Under the pieces are notes generated by a model. It did not search any database. It was given only the letters and a program-made list of their open reading frames with translations, and was not told the DNA's origin. The position numbers and the translations under genes were made by a program. Below are positions 25,353 to 33,802 of a DNA stretch of 64,000 nt, in pieces. The stretch spans positions 372,001-436,000 of the forward strand of contig JALCKY010000001.1 of the NCBI GenBank assembly GCA_022647575.1. Reading direction: 5' to 3'. Source of the stretch: Lachnospiraceae bacterium (GTDB lineage: Bacteria; Bacillota; Clostridia; Lachnospirales; Lachnospiraceae). Every line of letters starts with the position of its first letter. Within the stretch, counting starts at the first letter, position 1.

Positions 25353-27185
25353 TCATTCAACCGTGACCGACTTGGCCAGGTTTCTCGGCTTGTCGACGTC
25401 AAGTCCCTTGCCCAGCGAAATGTAATAGGCAAAAAGCTGAAGAGGGATGACTGCCAGCGAACAGGTGAAATACCGGCTTGTCTTCGGCAGATAAAGAACG
25501 TACTGCGCCGACTTCTCCACCTCGACATGGCCGGATGTCGTAACGGCCATGACAAATGCCCCGCGCGTGATGACCTCCTGCACATTGGACAGCGTCTTTG
25601 CGATCAGCTCTTCCTGCGTCAGCACGGAAATCACCAGCGTCCCGTCCTCTACGAGGGAAATGGGGCCGTGCTTCAGCTCGCCTGCCGCATAGGCTTCGGA
25701 ATGGATATAGGAAATTTCCTTCAGCTTCAGCGAGCCTTCCAGCGATGCCGCATAGTCCAGTCCTCTGCCGATGAAGTAGATATCTTTGGCCGCCAGATAG
25801 CGGTTTGCGAACTTCTGGATTTTTTCTTTATTTGCCAGAAGCATCTCAATCTGGGACGGAAGTTCTTCCAGGCTCCGGATGAGGCTCTTCTGTTCTTTCT
25901 CATCGATCGTGCCGCGGACCGAGGCAAACTTGACTGCCAGGAGATAATGGGCAATGAGCTGCGTGCTGTAGCTCTTGGTGGCTGCAACGGCGATCTCCGG
26001 TCCGGCCCAGGTGTACAGGACGTGATCCGCTTCCCGCGCGATTGAAGATCCGACTGCATTGACGATGCCGAGCGTCCGGAGGCCTTTGCTTTTCGCAAGC
26101 CTCAGCGCTGCAAGGGAATCGGCGGTCTCTCCCGACTGGCTGACGATGATCACCATCGTGCCGGGGTCGCAGATCGGATTGCGGTAGCGGAATTCCGAAG
26201 CGACATCGACCTCCACCGGAATGCGGGCCATTTCCTCAAAAATATATTTGGCGGCAACGCCGGTATGGTAAGCCGTGCCGCAGGCAACGATATAGATTCT
26301 CTTCATGTCGCGGATATCCTGATCCGTCATTCCCAGTTCCTCGATGACGATCCGTCCGTCGCGGATTCTCGGGCTCAGGGCATTCTTGACGGCATTGGGC
26401 TGGTCATAGATTTCCTTGAGCATGAAATACTCATAGCCGCCTTTCTCAGCGGCATCGATATCCCACTCAATCGTCTTCAGCTCTTTTTCGATCGGCTCGC
26501 GGTCAATGTTGCAGAAGGAAACCTTCTTACGGGAAATGGAAACGATCTCCTCATTTTCCACGAAGTAGACATTGCGCGTATAGCGGAGGATTGCCGGGAC
26601 ATCCGAGGCAATAAAGTTTCCGCCGGCCGATGTACCGATGACCATCGGGCTGTCCTTCCTCGCCGCATAGACATGATCCGGATGATCGCGGAAGAGAATG
26701 GCCAGCGCATAGGAGCCTTCAATTCTCTGCATGACCGTGGAAATTGCCTTGACCGGATCGCCGTCGTAATAGTATTCAAGAAGCTGTGCCACCACTTCCG
26801 AATCGGTTTCAGACCTGAATTCAATGCCCTTCGACTGAAGCTTTTTCTTCAGCTTCATGTAGTTTTCGATGATGCCGTTGTGCACAACCGCAATGCTGCC
26901 GTCCTCGCTGAAATGAGGATGCGCATTCTCAACGGACGGCGCCCCGTGGGTTGCCCATCTGGTATGGCCGATGCCGGCAGTTCCCGGCAGGGTCGTGCCG
27001 CCGTGCGTCTGTTCATACAGGATGGAAAGTTTCCCCATCGCTTTGGCACAGCTGATCTTTTTTTCTGCCTCGTCAAAAACCGCGATGCCGGCAGAATCAT
27101 ATCCCCTGTATTCCAGTTTTGAAAGGCCGTCCAGAAGAATCGGGCCTGCCTGTTCTGTTCCGATGTAGCCGACTATGCCGCACAT
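25353..27185 (-). CDS. glmS: Glutamine-fructose-6-phosphate aminotransferase (isomerising)
   Basis: A 610-residue enzyme that makes glucosamine-6-phosphate, the entry point to UDP-GlcNAc for peptidoglycan and surface polymers. It starts MCGIVGYIG with the N-terminal nucleophile Cys2 of the glutaminase domain (about 1-220). Two SIS domains follow (about 285-420 and 460-595) with SQSGETAD as the sugar-phosphate loop, and the C-terminus ends AKSVTVE as in the family. It begins only 13 bases after a GT2 gene, so there is no room for the glmS ribozyme found upstream in many Bacillota. It appears to be transcribed with the upstream glycosyltransferase. Confidence 0.98.
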   Translation of the reverse strand: MCGIVGYIGTEQAGPILLDGLSKLEYRGYDSAGIAVFDEAEKKISCAKAMGKLSILYEQTHGGTTLPGTAGIGHTRWATHGAPSVENAHPHFSEDGSIAVVHNGIIENYMKLKKKLQSKGIEFRSETDSEVVAQLLEYYYDGDPVKAISTVMQRIEGSYALAILFRDHPDHVYAARKDSPMVIGTSAGGNFIASDVPAILRYTRNVYFVENEEIVSISRKKVSFCNIDREPIEKELKTIEWDIDAAEKGGYEYFMLKEIYDQPNAVKNALSPRIRDGRIVIEELGMTDQDIRDMKRIYIVACGTAYHTGVAAKYIFEEMARIPVEVDVASEFRYRNPICDPGTMVIIVSQSGETADSLAALRLAKSKGLRTLGIVNAVGSSIAREADHVLYTWAGPEIAVAATKSYSTQLIAHYLLAVKFASVRGTIDEKEQKSLIRSLEELPSQIEMLLANKEKIQKFANRYLAAKDIYFIGRGLDYAASLEGSLKLKEISYIHSEAYAAGELKHGPISLVEDGTLVISVLTQEELIAKTLSNVQEVITRGAFVMAVTTSGHVEVEKSAQYVLYLPKTSRYFTCSLAVIPLQLFAYYISLGKGLDVDKPRNLAKSVTVE

Positions 27186-27198
27186 AATTTAAGCCTCC

Positions 27199-28137
27199 TC
27201 AGTCATCGGAGCCTTGATAGCTCCAGAAATCTTTGTTCCAGGTGCATTTCATCACAAGTGCCTTCGGCAGGATCCGGTATGCCTTTCCCAGCCTGAAGCC
27301 CGCCAGTTTGCAGAAGCTCTGCATATAAAGATGCGGGATCAGATACCCTCTCCCGATGCTGCTCAGATAATGCCGCGTCCGGCTGACCAGTTTCTTTCCT
27401 TCCCGTGCGCTCGGCACTCCTTTGAAAATCTCCGGATGCATGGCCTGCGACACGCCGTTGTCAAAATAGCGGTGGAACTGCTCCCCGTTTGAATAATTGT
27501 GGGAATGGATGACGGAAGCGGATGCGACGTAGCGGATGGCATAGCCGAGCCGGATGAGCCGTCCTCCGTAAATCATGTCTTCGTTGAAAATGCAGGGTCG
27601 CGTGAACCCTCCGATTTCTTTATACATTTCATGATCGTATGCCGCGCAGACATTTGAACAGAAATAGGTCTTGATGCCGAGCCTCGGCAGGTCTGCCGCC
27701 GTCTTCTTCATTTCCTCATCCGGATAATTGAACTGCCTCGTGTAGCCCTCGATGATCTGGCAGTGCTCATCCGGAACCTGTCTGGCATAGGCAGCCTTGA
27801 CATCCGGATCGCGGAAGGCCTGAACCAGCCTGTAAATGAGGTCCGCATCTTTTGGCACCGCATCCTGCGTCATGAACAGCAGAATGTCCGCATTTGAAAA
27901 ACCGGCACCCATGTCGCGGGTTCCGCCGTGATCGAACCGGCTTTTGGGAATCTGAAAAACCTCGGCGGTTTTTATGCCCTCGGTCAGCCTCGGATCCCAC
28001 AGGGATTCGTCCGTATTGATGACCAGGATGTGTCCGGCGGGATAGGTCTGCTTTTCCAGTCTCTCCAGAAGCTCCCGGAGTCCTGCGTCCGGTCTGTACG
28101 CGGGAATGATTACATCCACGCTCGGATGTCTTTTCAT
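27199..28137 (-). CDS. Glycosyltransferase family 2, rhamnosyltransferase-like
   Basis: About 312 residues with one GT-A domain. The strand-loop DVIIPAYRPD opens the fold. The segment FDHGGTRDMG followed by LLFMTQDAVP is typical of the rhamnosyltransferase-like GT2 subgroup, with TQDA replacing the DxD metal motif. NEDMIYGGRL supplies the usual acceptor-side acidic residues. I chose ATG 28137 because GAGG lies 7 bases upstream; a second in-frame ATG 12 bases earlier has no such site. It probably adds rhamnose to a surface glycan. It sits between the LCP gene (with a hairpin between them) and glmS. Confidence 0.82.
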   Translation of the reverse strand: MKRHPSVDVIIPAYRPDAGLRELLERLEKQTYPAGHILVINTDESLWDPRLTEGIKTAEVFQIPKSRFDHGGTRDMGAGFSNADILLFMTQDAVPKDADLIYRLVQAFRDPDVKAAYARQVPDEHCQIIEGYTRQFNYPDEEMKKTAADLPRLGIKTYFCSNVCAAYDHEMYKEIGGFTRPCIFNEDMIYGGRLIRLGYAIRYVASASVIHSHNYSNGEQFHRYFDNGVSQAMHPEIFKGVPSAREGKKLVSRTRHYLSSIGRGYLIPHLYMQSFCKLAGFRLGKAYRILPKALVMKCTWNKDFWSYQGSDD

Positions 28138-28159
28138 TTCAGCCCTCATTCAGAAGGAA

Positions 28160-28199
28160 AGTACCATCTGAGCTTCTTCTGTGAAGCTGAAATGGTACT
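28160..28199 (-). terminator. Hairpin between the LCP gene and the downstream GT2
   Basis: An imperfect inverted repeat of about 17 bases per arm (AGTACCATTTCAGCTTC against GAAGCTCAGATGGTACT, two mismatches) with a 6-base loop, followed by TTTCCTTC. The T tract is short, so it may be a partial terminator or attenuator rather than a full stop. No separate promoter for the downstream GT2 was recognised. Confidence 0.55.
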
Positions 28200-28225
28200 C
28201 CCCGGTTTTTGCCTCGTGTATCGTT

Positions 28226-29404
28226 TTATTTGACGCTGTCTGCTTCTGATCCTGCGGCCGGTATGACGGAAGCCGCCTTGGCTTTATCAATGTCGTCCTC
28301 AGTGTAGCCGCTGTTCTGCTCCATCTGGTAGCTGTAATCCAGAACCGTCTCCGACGGTGTGTAATTATCATCGTTGAAGAGGAACTTGTGAAGCTCCTTC
28401 ACATTCGTGGCCAGCGTGACCGGCACCAGATACTCGCTGTTGATATACGGCGAATCTCCCAGGTATTCAAACGGAAATCCGGTCGTATTGACGATGGCAT
28501 AATAGCCGATCATCTGCGCCGCCATCTTGACGATCATGGCATTGGAGAGGTTTGTCTTGCACAGCGGGAAGACGTCGTTGATGATTTCGTTCACCGCGCC
28601 CATTCCCTGTCCTCTGGCTTTTTCGACGATTTTCTCAATGACGAGTCTCTGCCTCTGCGTACGCTTCATGTCGTTTCCGGCTGTATAGCGGATCCGGGCA
28701 TAAGAGACTGCCTGCACGCCGTTCAGCGTATACGTTCCGTCTGCCTCCGGCAGTTTTTCATACGTCATGCCGGTGACCTTCGAAGTCTCGACGCAATAGT
28801 TGTTCAGGTTGACCGCTTCATCCTTGGTCATCGTGATGGAAATGCCGCCGACATCGTCAACAAGAACGGCAACCGCCTTGAAATCGACGGCCAGGTAATT
28901 CGTAATGGAAAGGTCCAGATTCGTATTCAGCATGGAAAGGAACTGCTTGACGGATCCGTTGCAGTAGGCGGCATTGGCTTTCTGGAAATCGTAGTTGTCG
29001 CCGTCGATGTTCAGGTAGGTATCCCGGTAGACGGACACCAGCTTGACTTCCCCGTTGTCGTTGTTGATGCTGGCAATGATCATCGTGTCGGAATTGCAGT
29101 AATCAAAATCATCCGTATCCCGTGCGTCGATGCCCAGAAGCGCAATGTTCGTATAGCCCTGCATGACTTTGTCGACAGTCGCCGCGGAGTTGACCGTGAC
29201 ATTGTCCGTATTCAGGTTTTCATCGGAAACGGTCGAAGCGGCCGTGCTGTTCGATGACGCCCCGATATTGTGGAGCCCCTGATTGATTTTTGCATAGATA
29301 AAGATGCCTATGACCAGAGCTGCCAGAATCAGAAGTTCAATGACGAAAAGTACGATACTGCCTTTTTTCCTTCTTCTTTTCTTTCTGTTCGGATAATTTG
29401 ACAT
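28226..29404 (-). CDS. LytR-CpsA-Psr family glycopolymer-peptidoglycan ligase
   Basis: A 392-residue membrane-anchored protein. A basic N-terminus (about 1-14) and one helix (15-38) place the LCP domain (about 80-270) outside the cell. The catalytic residues are visible: GIDARD near 91-96, SDTM at 105-108, Arg127 in SVYRDT, and the ARIRYTAGNDMKRTQRQ motif. LCP enzymes transfer glycopolymers from undecaprenyl diphosphate to peptidoglycan. Its position directly after the priming transferase, 17 bases away, suggests it attaches the polysaccharide of this locus to the wall. Confidence 0.92.
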   Translation of the reverse strand: MSNYPNRKKRRRKKGSIVLFVIELLILAALVIGIFIYAKINQGLHNIGASSNSTAASTVSDENLNTDNVTVNSAATVDKVMQGYTNIALLGIDARDTDDFDYCNSDTMIIASINNDNGEVKLVSVYRDTYLNIDGDNYDFQKANAAYCNGSVKQFLSMLNTNLDLSITNYLAVDFKAVAVLVDDVGGISITMTKDEAVNLNNYCVETSKVTGMTYEKLPEADGTYTLNGVQAVSYARIRYTAGNDMKRTQRQRLVIEKIVEKARGQGMGAVNEIINDVFPLCKTNLSNAMIVKMAAQMIGYYAIVNTTGFPFEYLGDSPYINSEYLVPVTLATNVKELHKFLFNDDNYTPSETVLDYSYQMEQNSGYTEDDIDKAKAASVIPAAGSEADSVK

Positions 29405-29421
29405 AAAAACCTCTTAACCTC

Positions 29422-30840
29422 TTAATATGCGTTTTTGTTGACAAAGCCTCTGAAAATCGTCAGGAACAGAATCTTGACATCAAGTCCCAGCGTCCAGTTC
29501 TCAATATAATACAGATCGTAGTCTATTCTCTTGCGGATCGAGGTATCTCCCCGGTATCCGTGAATCTGCGCCCAGCCTGTCAGACCCGGCCGGACCTGAT
29601 GCTTGATCATGTACCGCGGAATCTCTTCCTGGAATTTCTCCACGAAGAAAGGTCTCTCCGGTCTCGGTCCCACAAGGCTCATATCCCCTTTCAGGATATT
29701 GAAAAGCTGGGGAAGTTCATCGATGCTTGTCTTTCTCATGACGCGTCCGATTCCGGTGACCCTCGGATCGTTCCGGACCGTCCACGTCTCATCTTCTGTC
29801 TTCAGGTCCTGAACCACCATCGACCTGAACTTATACATCATGAACGGACGGTTGTGAAGCCCTACCCTTTCCTGCTTGAACAGAACCGGACCTTTGGAAG
29901 TTGCCTTGATCAGGACTGCAAATACCAGCATGACCGGCGAGGAAATGGCGATTGCCAGAATGCTTCCCACAATATCCATCAGCCGTTTCGTCGCAGCCGG
30001 AAAAGCATTGGACAGCGGCACGTACCGGATGTTGATGACAGGCAGTCCCAGGACATCTTCGGTATACGGCTTCGTGGGGATGATGTTGTTGTAATCGGGA
30101 ATGAACTTTGTATGCACGCCCGACTTCTCGCACAGCGCCACGATTTTTTCCAGCCGGTAATATTCCGTCAGGCTGAGGGTGATCGTGATCTCATCCAGAT
30201 GATTCTCCGGAAGGATCACCATCAGGTTGTCAATCCTGCCCAGTACCTTGATTCCCTTGTAAGTCGTTCCTGCCTGGACCTTGTCATCCAGAATTCCCCT
30301 GATGTTGAATCCCCACTGAGGATTCAGGAGGACCCTGTCAATGTATTCTTCCGCCGCACGGCTGTATCCGACGAGAAGAACGTTCCGCTGGTTCAGTCCG
30401 GACTTCCACATCTTTTTCAGCGATGCCCAGATGGCCAGCCTGGCCAGAATGTCCAGAATCACATTGAAGACAAAAAAAAGGGCGATCATCGAACGCGACC
30501 AGTCATCCTGATGGAACAGGAAAAGCACAACCAGGAAGACCAGATACGAAACGACATTGGCTGCAAAGATACCGGCAATCTCATTCCGGCGTCCCTTCAT
30601 GCGGTTTGCCGTATAAAGATTGAATGCCGAATAAAGAATGATCATAACCGGTATGATCACAGAGAGCGCCGTCATATAGACGGGGACCGGCACCGACTCA
30701 AAAGAATGTCGGAAAATCCCGCTGCGGAACCGTATGAACCACCCCAGGACATACGATATGGCAATGACAGCGGCATCAATCAGAACCAAAAGCCGGTTAA
30801 AATACTTTTGATTATCCTCTATCAAGCCCCTATACCCCAA
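29422..30840 (-). CDS. Exopolysaccharide priming polyprenyl glycosylphosphotransferase (WbaP/WcaJ-like)
   Basis: A 472-residue integral membrane enzyme that moves a sugar-1-phosphate from a nucleotide sugar to undecaprenyl phosphate, the first step of glycan assembly. Four N-terminal helices (about 15-140) and a CoA-binding-like cytosolic domain precede the C-terminal catalytic domain (about 275-472), with KQERVG, YKFRSM, SIDELPQLFN and SLVGPRPE. The substrate (glucose, galactose or an amino sugar) cannot be told from sequence. It has its own promoter and leads a two-gene unit with the LCP ligase. Confidence 0.93.
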   Translation of the reverse strand: MGYRGLIEDNQKYFNRLLVLIDAAVIAISYVLGWFIRFRSGIFRHSFESVPVPVYMTALSVIIPVMIILYSAFNLYTANRMKGRRNEIAGIFAANVVSYLVFLVVLFLFHQDDWSRSMIALFFVFNVILDILARLAIWASLKKMWKSGLNQRNVLLVGYSRAAEEYIDRVLLNPQWGFNIRGILDDKVQAGTTYKGIKVLGRIDNLMVILPENHLDEITITLSLTEYYRLEKIVALCEKSGVHTKFIPDYNNIIPTKPYTEDVLGLPVINIRYVPLSNAFPAATKRLMDIVGSILAIAISSPVMLVFAVLIKATSKGPVLFKQERVGLHNRPFMMYKFRSMVVQDLKTEDETWTVRNDPRVTGIGRVMRKTSIDELPQLFNILKGDMSLVGPRPERPFFVEKFQEEIPRYMIKHQVRPGLTGWAQIHGYRGDTSIRKRIDYDLYYIENWTLGLDVKILFLTIFRGFVNKNAY

Positions 30841-30865
30841 TACCCTTTTAAATCTTCAAGTGAAT

Positions 30866-30894
30866 ATCATACTATACCGTATCTTAATCCGCAA
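30866..30894 (-). promoter_or_regulatory. Sigma-A promoter of the priming transferase gene
   Basis: TTGCGG and TATGAT on the minus strand with 17 bases between, ending about 25 bases before the start codon. It lies in the 174-base gap after the 31-52 kb operon. No strong terminator was seen in the rest of that gap, so some read-through from the large operon is possible. Confidence 0.6.
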
Positions 30895-31014
30895 GTTTTC
30901 TTTTCCCTGCGAATCCTTAAAATTCCCTTAACTTGCCTCAGATTCCGTCATTTTTCAAGCCTTTTCCGGTATTCTTTGAGCATTCACTTACCGCTTTCCG
31001 GGCATCTTTTCCCT

Positions 31015-32010
31015 TTATCGGTAAAAGAAATTCGCAATTCTCCGGAAGATATTGATCCACAGTTCCAGCTGGATCACGAAATAGTTCTTCAGGTTTTCCG
31101 CACGGAAGACGACCTTTCTGCCCTCCTGCCGTCCCTTCCGGCTCAGCCGGAAGCCTTTCCCGATGCCAAGGGCGTACTCCCGTCCGTATCCCTTCAGGAT
31201 AAAGAAAACCCACTTAATCAGGAAGCCCGGAATCAGAAGAGGCAGATTCAGGATCAGCTGAAGGACCGGCATGTTCTTCGCGATCAGATAGACTGAATTC
31301 CTGGAAGAATTCCGGACCTTGAAGAGATTGTAAATGGAGCCGCTCGCGGCGCTTCCTATATGAAGGACGCTGGCTTCCGGCTCATAGACATTGCGGTAGC
31401 CTTCGATCCTGGCTCTCCATCCGAGGTCCGTATCTTCCAGATAAGCGAAATGATTCTCGTCAAACAGGCCGATCTGATCGAAGATTTTTTTCCGGTAGAT
31501 GGCTGCTCCTGCACAGGTAAAAAAGACATCCGTGCTTTTCCGGAACCTCTTCCCGTCATGCTTTCCTTTCCCTCTTGAGAAAGCCCATCCGAGGGCGCAG
31601 TAGAAATCACCCGCGTCGTCGATGATTCCGGAATCCTTCATGGAAAGCATTCTGGCCTGACAAGAGAAAATCCGTTCATCCTTCTCTGCCGCATCGTACA
31701 GCCTCTTTGCAAAAAGCGGATCCGCCTTCGTATCGTTGTTCAGAAGGATAATGTACCGAAAAGAACCGGCAGCACGGATCCCTTCGTTGACCGCTCCGCA
31801 GAATCCCCGGTTCGTTTCCAGACGGATCAGCTGCACTTCCGGATATTCCTTTTCAATGATCCCGGCACTTCCGTCTTCCGACCCGTTGTCCACGACGATG
31901 ATTTTCAGCGCGATGCCTTCCTGGGCGCGCAGGGAATCAAGGCATCCGCGGATATAGGCGGCGCCGTTGAAATTCGGTATGACGACTGCGGTCAGATCTT
32001 TCCGGTCCAT
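31015..32010 (-). CDS. Glycosyltransferase family 2 with C-terminal membrane-associated region
   Basis: A 331-residue GT-A enzyme like the WbbL/rhamnosyltransferase group. It opens VVIPNFNGA, has the donor-side VVDNGSEDGS, the metal motif in LLNNDT, and an acceptor-side acidic motif YLEDTDLGWR. About residues 245-275 are hydrophobic and probably sit in the membrane. It is the last gene of the rfbB-led operon, 7 bases after the tandem GT2. The donor is probably dTDP-rhamnose given the neighbours. Confidence 0.85.
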   Translation of the reverse strand: MDRKDLTAVVIPNFNGAAYIRGCLDSLRAQEGIALKIIVVDNGSEDGSAGIIEKEYPEVQLIRLETNRGFCGAVNEGIRAAGSFRYIILLNNDTKADPLFAKRLYDAAEKDERIFSCQARMLSMKDSGIIDDAGDFYCALGWAFSRGKGKHDGKRFRKSTDVFFTCAGAAIYRKKIFDQIGLFDENHFAYLEDTDLGWRARIEGYRNVYEPEASVLHIGSAASGSIYNLFKVRNSSRNSVYLIAKNMPVLQLILNLPLLIPGFLIKWVFFILKGYGREYALGIGKGFRLSRKGRQEGRKVVFRAENLKNYFVIQLELWINIFRRIANFFYR

Positions 32011-32017
32011 TTTCCTC

Positions 32018-33802
32018 TTATCTTGCCCTGAGCGAATAGTTCCATTTTTTTACCGACAGATTCGGATTGTAGTTCGGATCGCCGTTCTTCAGGATATCCG
32101 TCCAGTGCGTCCTCATGTATTCGATTTCACTCTGGAAGCGCCGGACCTTCTCTTCCGTATCCTCTGCTCCGCGGCTCTTCGATTCATCATGGTAGAGCTC
32201 GGCATACGGATCATAGACGATTCTCCAGCCCTTCCGCCCTGCCTTCAGACAGAGGTCGATATCGTTGAAGGCAACGGCCAGTTCTTCCGTGAACCCTCCC
32301 GCTTCCTCGAATGTCTTCCTTTTCATCAGCATGCAGGCTGCCGTCACGGCGGTAAGGTCCTGCATCAGGGATGCCTTGTGCATGTAGCCGCTGCGGCTGC
32401 GCGGCAGGCCGGCGAACATGTTCGCGGCAATCCCGCCGATTCCGATGACGCATCCCGCATGCTGGACCGTATCGTCCGGATAGTAGAGCTTGGCTCCGAC
32501 CGCCCCGACATCCGGTCTTTCGCAGACGCTCAGCATTTCCGAAATCCAGTCCGGGGAAATGGTGCCGTACACGTCATTGTTCAGGAAAAGAAGGTACTCT
32601 CCCGCGGCCGATCTCACGCCGAGATTGTTGATGGCGGAATAATTGAAGCCTCCGTCATAGACCGCGATGCGGACATTTCCTTCCTTCTTCAGTTCTTCAT
32701 AGAAGCGCCGGGTCTCCTCTTCGGTGCTTCCGTTCTCCACGATGATGATTTCAATCTTTTTATAAGAAGCGTTCCGCAGGGCATCCAGGCATTTTTTCAG
32801 GATATCCGCATGGTCCCGGTTCGGAATGATGACCGAAATGAGCGGCTCCGACGTCAGCCGGTAATGCACGCGGTAGAAACCGTAGTCTTTCAGAATTTCA
32901 GCCGTCCCCGAAAATCCCAGTCTCTTCAGCGAATCCTCGATGGCTTTCTTCCCTGCCTCATAGGCATAGACCTTGCTCATCGGATTGTCCGCCGTTGACG
33001 CTTCGTGCGTCCGCCAGTGATAAAGCACTTTCGGGATATGGACAATCTTCTCCGCCTTCTCTGCCGCACGCAGAATGAGGTCATAATCCTGGGCGCCGTC
33101 AAAACGGTCATCCAGCCCTCCGACTTCTTCAAACAGGGTCTTCTTCATGATCAGAAAATGCGTGATGTAATTGTTCGACCGCAGCAGATCCGGATTGAAA
33201 TCCGGCTTGAAATGAGGCTGGTAATATTTCGTAAGATCTGCGGAAACCTTGTCTTCATCCGAATAGAGAAAATCTGCCTTCTTCTCCAGGATTGCCCTGG
33301 CTGCTTCAAAGAGCGACTCCGGGGCAATGAGATCGTCATGGTCCAGAAACGCAAGGTAGCTTCCCGCCGCCATCTTCTCCGCTTCATTGGTGTTGGCCGA
33401 GATTCCTCCGTTCCTGTCCAGCTTCCGGCAGCGGATCCTCCTGTCTTTCCGGGTATACGGAAGCACGGCATTCTCCACGCTGCTGTCATCGGAAGCATCC
33501 GCGATGCAGAGTTCCCAGCTGCCGTAGGTCTGTGCCGTGACGGATGAAATCATCTCATCCAGGAATTTTTCCGGCGTGCGGTAGGCGGGAACCAGAATGG
33601 AAATCAGAGGGCCATCTGCAAAAGAAGTCTCCCTCTGTTTCTTCAGTTCCTGTTCCGACGGAAGGTGCTCTGTCCTCCACGGTCCGTACGGCACATCTTC
33701 CGGTTCCATCCGGTCGCGGACATGATTCCAGAATTCCTTCCACCCGAAATGCTTCAGATAGCGCCAGGCTTTCTTCAGTTTATAGAGCGGCATTCCGTTC
33801 AA
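32018..33802 (-). CDS. Tandem-domain GT2 glycosyltransferase (rhamnan synthesis)
   Basis: A 594-residue protein with two GT-A domains. The first (about 65-290) has SILVPAYRTPE, ADASDD, DHDD and the acceptor-side GAQDYDLILR; the second (about 320-560) has SVIIPNRDH, VENGSTEEE, LNNDVYG and FNDIDLC. The end reads GDPNYNPNLS, a signature shared with the two other tandem GT2 proteins of this locus. The start is TTG at 33802, chosen because a perfect AGGAGG lies 7 bases upstream; the in-frame ATG 9 bases later has it too far away. It overlaps the YfhO gene by 23 bases. Two active sites suggest it makes two linkages. Confidence 0.87.
   Translation of the reverse strand: MNGMPLYKLKKAWRYLKHFGWKEFWNHVRDRMEPEDVPYGPWRTEHLPSEQELKKQRETSFADGPLISILVPAYRTPEKFLDEMISSVTAQTYGSWELCIADASDDSSVENAVLPYTRKDRRIRCRKLDRNGGISANTNEAEKMAAGSYLAFLDHDDLIAPESLFEAARAILEKKADFLYSDEDKVSADLTKYYQPHFKPDFNPDLLRSNNYITHFLIMKKTLFEEVGGLDDRFDGAQDYDLILRAAEKAEKIVHIPKVLYHWRTHEASTADNPMSKVYAYEAGKKAIEDSLKRLGFSGTAEILKDYGFYRVHYRLTSEPLISVIIPNRDHADILKKCLDALRNASYKKIEIIIVENGSTEEETRRFYEELKKEGNVRIAVYDGGFNYSAINNLGVRSAAGEYLLFLNNDVYGTISPDWISEMLSVCERPDVGAVGAKLYYPDDTVQHAGCVIGIGGIAANMFAGLPRSRSGYMHKASLMQDLTAVTAACMLMKRKTFEEAGGFTEELAVAFNDIDLCLKAGRKGWRIVYDPYAELYHDESKSRGAEDTEEKVRRFQSEIEYMRTHWTDILKNGDPNYNPNLSVKKWNYSLRAR

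Noticed and set aside
27186-27198. glmS ribozyme
   Set aside because: Only 13 bases separate glmS from the upstream gene and no matching fold was seen nearby by eye.
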